From: Pseudomonas sp. 6D_7.1_Bac1
GTDB taxonomy: Bacteria; Pseudomonadota; Gammaproteobacteria; Pseudomonadales; Pseudomonadaceae
Assembly: GCF_025465945.1 (NCBI RefSeq)
Contig: NZ_JANLNW010000081.1
Coordinates: 1-64,000 of the forward strand
Direction: 5' to 3'
DNA length: 64,000 nucleotides
The notes under the pieces are model-generated. The model did not search any database and was not told where the DNA came from. It saw only the letters and a program-made list of their open reading frames with translations. The position numbers and the translations under genes are program-made. Each line of letters begins with the position of its first letter. Within the stretch, counting starts at the first letter, position 1. Positions 62,945-64,000 of the stretch are shown here, in pieces.

Positions 62945-63955
62945 ATGAGCCAGTCCTTTGATATCGCCGTTGTCGGCGCCACCGGTACTGTCGGCGAAAC
63001 CCTCGTCCAGATTCTTGAAGAACGTGACTTCCCGGTTGCCAACCTGCACCTGCTGGCCAGCAGTGAGTCGGCAGGGCATTCGGTGCCGTTTCGTGGCAAA
63101 AACGTGCGGGTGCGGGAAGTCGACGAATTTGACTTCAGCAAGGTGCAACTGGTGTTCTTCGCCGCCGGCCCAGCGGTCACTCTGAGCTTCGCGCCGCGTG
63201 CCACTGCCGCTGGTTGCGCGCTGATCGATTTGTCCGGCGCCTTGCCGGCCGCACAAGCGCCGCAGGTGGTGCCGGAAGCCAACAGCCAAGTGTTGGCCGG
63301 CTTGAAAAAGCCTTTTCAGGTGAGCAGCCCAAGTGCATCGGCCACCACCCTGGCCGTGGTGCTGGCACCGTTGCGCGAAGTGCTCGACTTGCAGCGAGTC
63401 ACGCTCACCGCCAGCCTGGCGGTTTCTGCCCAAGGCCGCGAGGCGGTCACTGAGCTGGCCCGACAGACGGCTGAGCTGTTGAATGTTCGCCCGCTGGAAC
63501 CGCGTTTCTTTGATCGGCAAATGGCCTTCAACCTTCTGGCACAAGTCGGCACGCCGGATGCTCAGGGCCATACGCTGCTGGAAAAGCGCCTGGTTCGAGA
63601 GCTGCGTGAGGTCATGGCGCAACCTTCATTAAAGATTTCTGTCACGTGCATTCAAGCCCCGGTGTTTTTCGGCGATAGCTTTAGCGTGACCTTGCAGTCT
63701 GCCAAGGCCGTTGACCTGGCGGCGGTGAATGTGGCGCTGGAAGCAGCGCCGGGTGTCGAACTGGTCGAGGCGGGTGACTACCCGACGCCGGTAGGCGATG
63801 CGGTCGGGCAGGACGTGGTCTACGTTGGTCGGGTTCGCGGCGGTGTCGACGACCCGGCGGAACTTAATCTGTGGCTGACGTCAGATAACGTACGCAAAGG
63901 CGCGGCACTCAACGCAGTGCAGGTGGCTGAGTTGTTGATAAAAGACCTTGTGTAA
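62945..63955 (+). CDS. Aspartate-semialdehyde dehydrogenase-like protein (Usg-type)
   Basis: 336 residues, same fold as Asd: VVGATGTVGETLVQILEERDFP at the N-terminus and a C-terminal VGRVRGGVDDP. At the position of the active-site cysteine the residue is serine (SSPSASATTLAVVLAPL instead of a GNCST-type motif), and this Usg-1-like paralogue is usually considered inactive or of other function. A paralogue at this site is known in other pseudomonads. The stop is 45 bases before the end of the window; nothing is visible after it. Confidence 0.85.
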   Translation: MSQSFDIAVVGATGTVGETLVQILEERDFPVANLHLLASSESAGHSVPFRGKNVRVREVDEFDFSKVQLVFFAAGPAVTLSFAPRATAAGCALIDLSGALPAAQAPQVVPEANSQVLAGLKKPFQVSSPSASATTLAVVLAPLREVLDLQRVTLTASLAVSAQGREAVTELARQTAELLNVRPLEPRFFDRQMAFNLLAQVGTPDAQGHTLLEKRLVRELREVMAQPSLKISVTCIQAPVFFGDSFSVTLQSAKAVDLAAVNVALEAAPGVELVEAGDYPTPVGDAVGQDVVYVGRVRGGVDDPAELNLWLTSDNVRKGAALNAVQVAELLIKDLV

Positions 63956-64000
63956 AAGATACTTGGCAACAATTTGCAGAATAATTCTGGTCGTACAGGC

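Overview
The window is a high-GC Gammaproteobacterial chromosome segment, almost certainly a fluorescent Pseudomonas (P. fluorescens/P. putida lineage). Three things point there. The gene order tyrB-like / uvrB / emrAB / gltX / tRNA-Ala-Glu pairs / tetR / dusC / leuC-leuD-leuB-asd-asd2 matches my memory of the P. aeruginosa core. Two families of intergenic REP palindromes typical of P. fluorescens recur throughout. A GGA-hairpin sRNA of the Gac/Rsm type is present. All family assignments come from reading motifs; no database search was possible.

Layout. 1-4.0 kb: a stand-alone PBP2 gene, a LysR regulator and a divergent class II aldolase. 4.3-17.2 kb: a complete quinohemoprotein amine dehydrogenase (qhp) locus. 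A sigma-54 activator (qhpR), ABC exporter (qhpF), subtilisin-like leader peptidase (qhpE) and flavin monooxygenase (qhpG) run rightward. An aldehyde dehydrogenase and a HAD phosphatase run leftward. The structural/maturation block qhpA-qhpD-qhpC-qhpB then runs rightward. The gamma-subunit precursor carries every residue needed for the CTQ cofactor and the three thioether cross-links. I also see sigma-54 promoter candidates and a shared upstream motif before both the aldehyde dehydrogenase and qhpA. 17.3-34 kb: accessory genes, including an LprI-like protein, GFA protein, ADP-ribosylglycohydrolase, SRPBCC/ArsR pair, an RsmX-like sRNA, isonitrile hydratase and GlxA regulator, a structured leader before a small DUF6124-like gene, MFS, RNase T2, HAD, a Coq7-like diiron protein, a diguanylate cyclase, class A beta-lactamase, arylamine N-acetyltransferase, BrnTA and an NCS2 permease. 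34.2-40.1 kb: a tripartite RND efflux operon. 40.2-49.7 kb: tRNA-Asn, tyrB-like aminotransferase, uvrB, emrAB, gltX and two tandem tRNA-Ala/tRNA-Glu pairs. 49.8-57.2 kb: TetR and hydrolase, thioesterase, dusC, a five-PAS GGDEF/EAL protein and a LysR. 57.4-64 kb: leucine biosynthesis (leuC, leuD, methyltransferase, leuB), asd and an Asd paralogue.

How genes work together. The qhp locus should oxidise primary amines in the periplasm. QhpD cross-links the QhpC peptide, QhpG hydroxylates its tryptophan, QhpE removes the 28-residue leader and QhpF is the likely exporter. The trimer is assembled with diheme QhpA and propeller QhpB, and the resulting aldehyde goes to the aldehyde dehydrogenase. The leu and asd genes form the usual Pseudomonas amino-acid block. 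The most interesting non-coding elements are the RsmX-like sRNA (about 20275-20385), the switchable leader at about 22940-23183, and the qhp sigma-54 sites.
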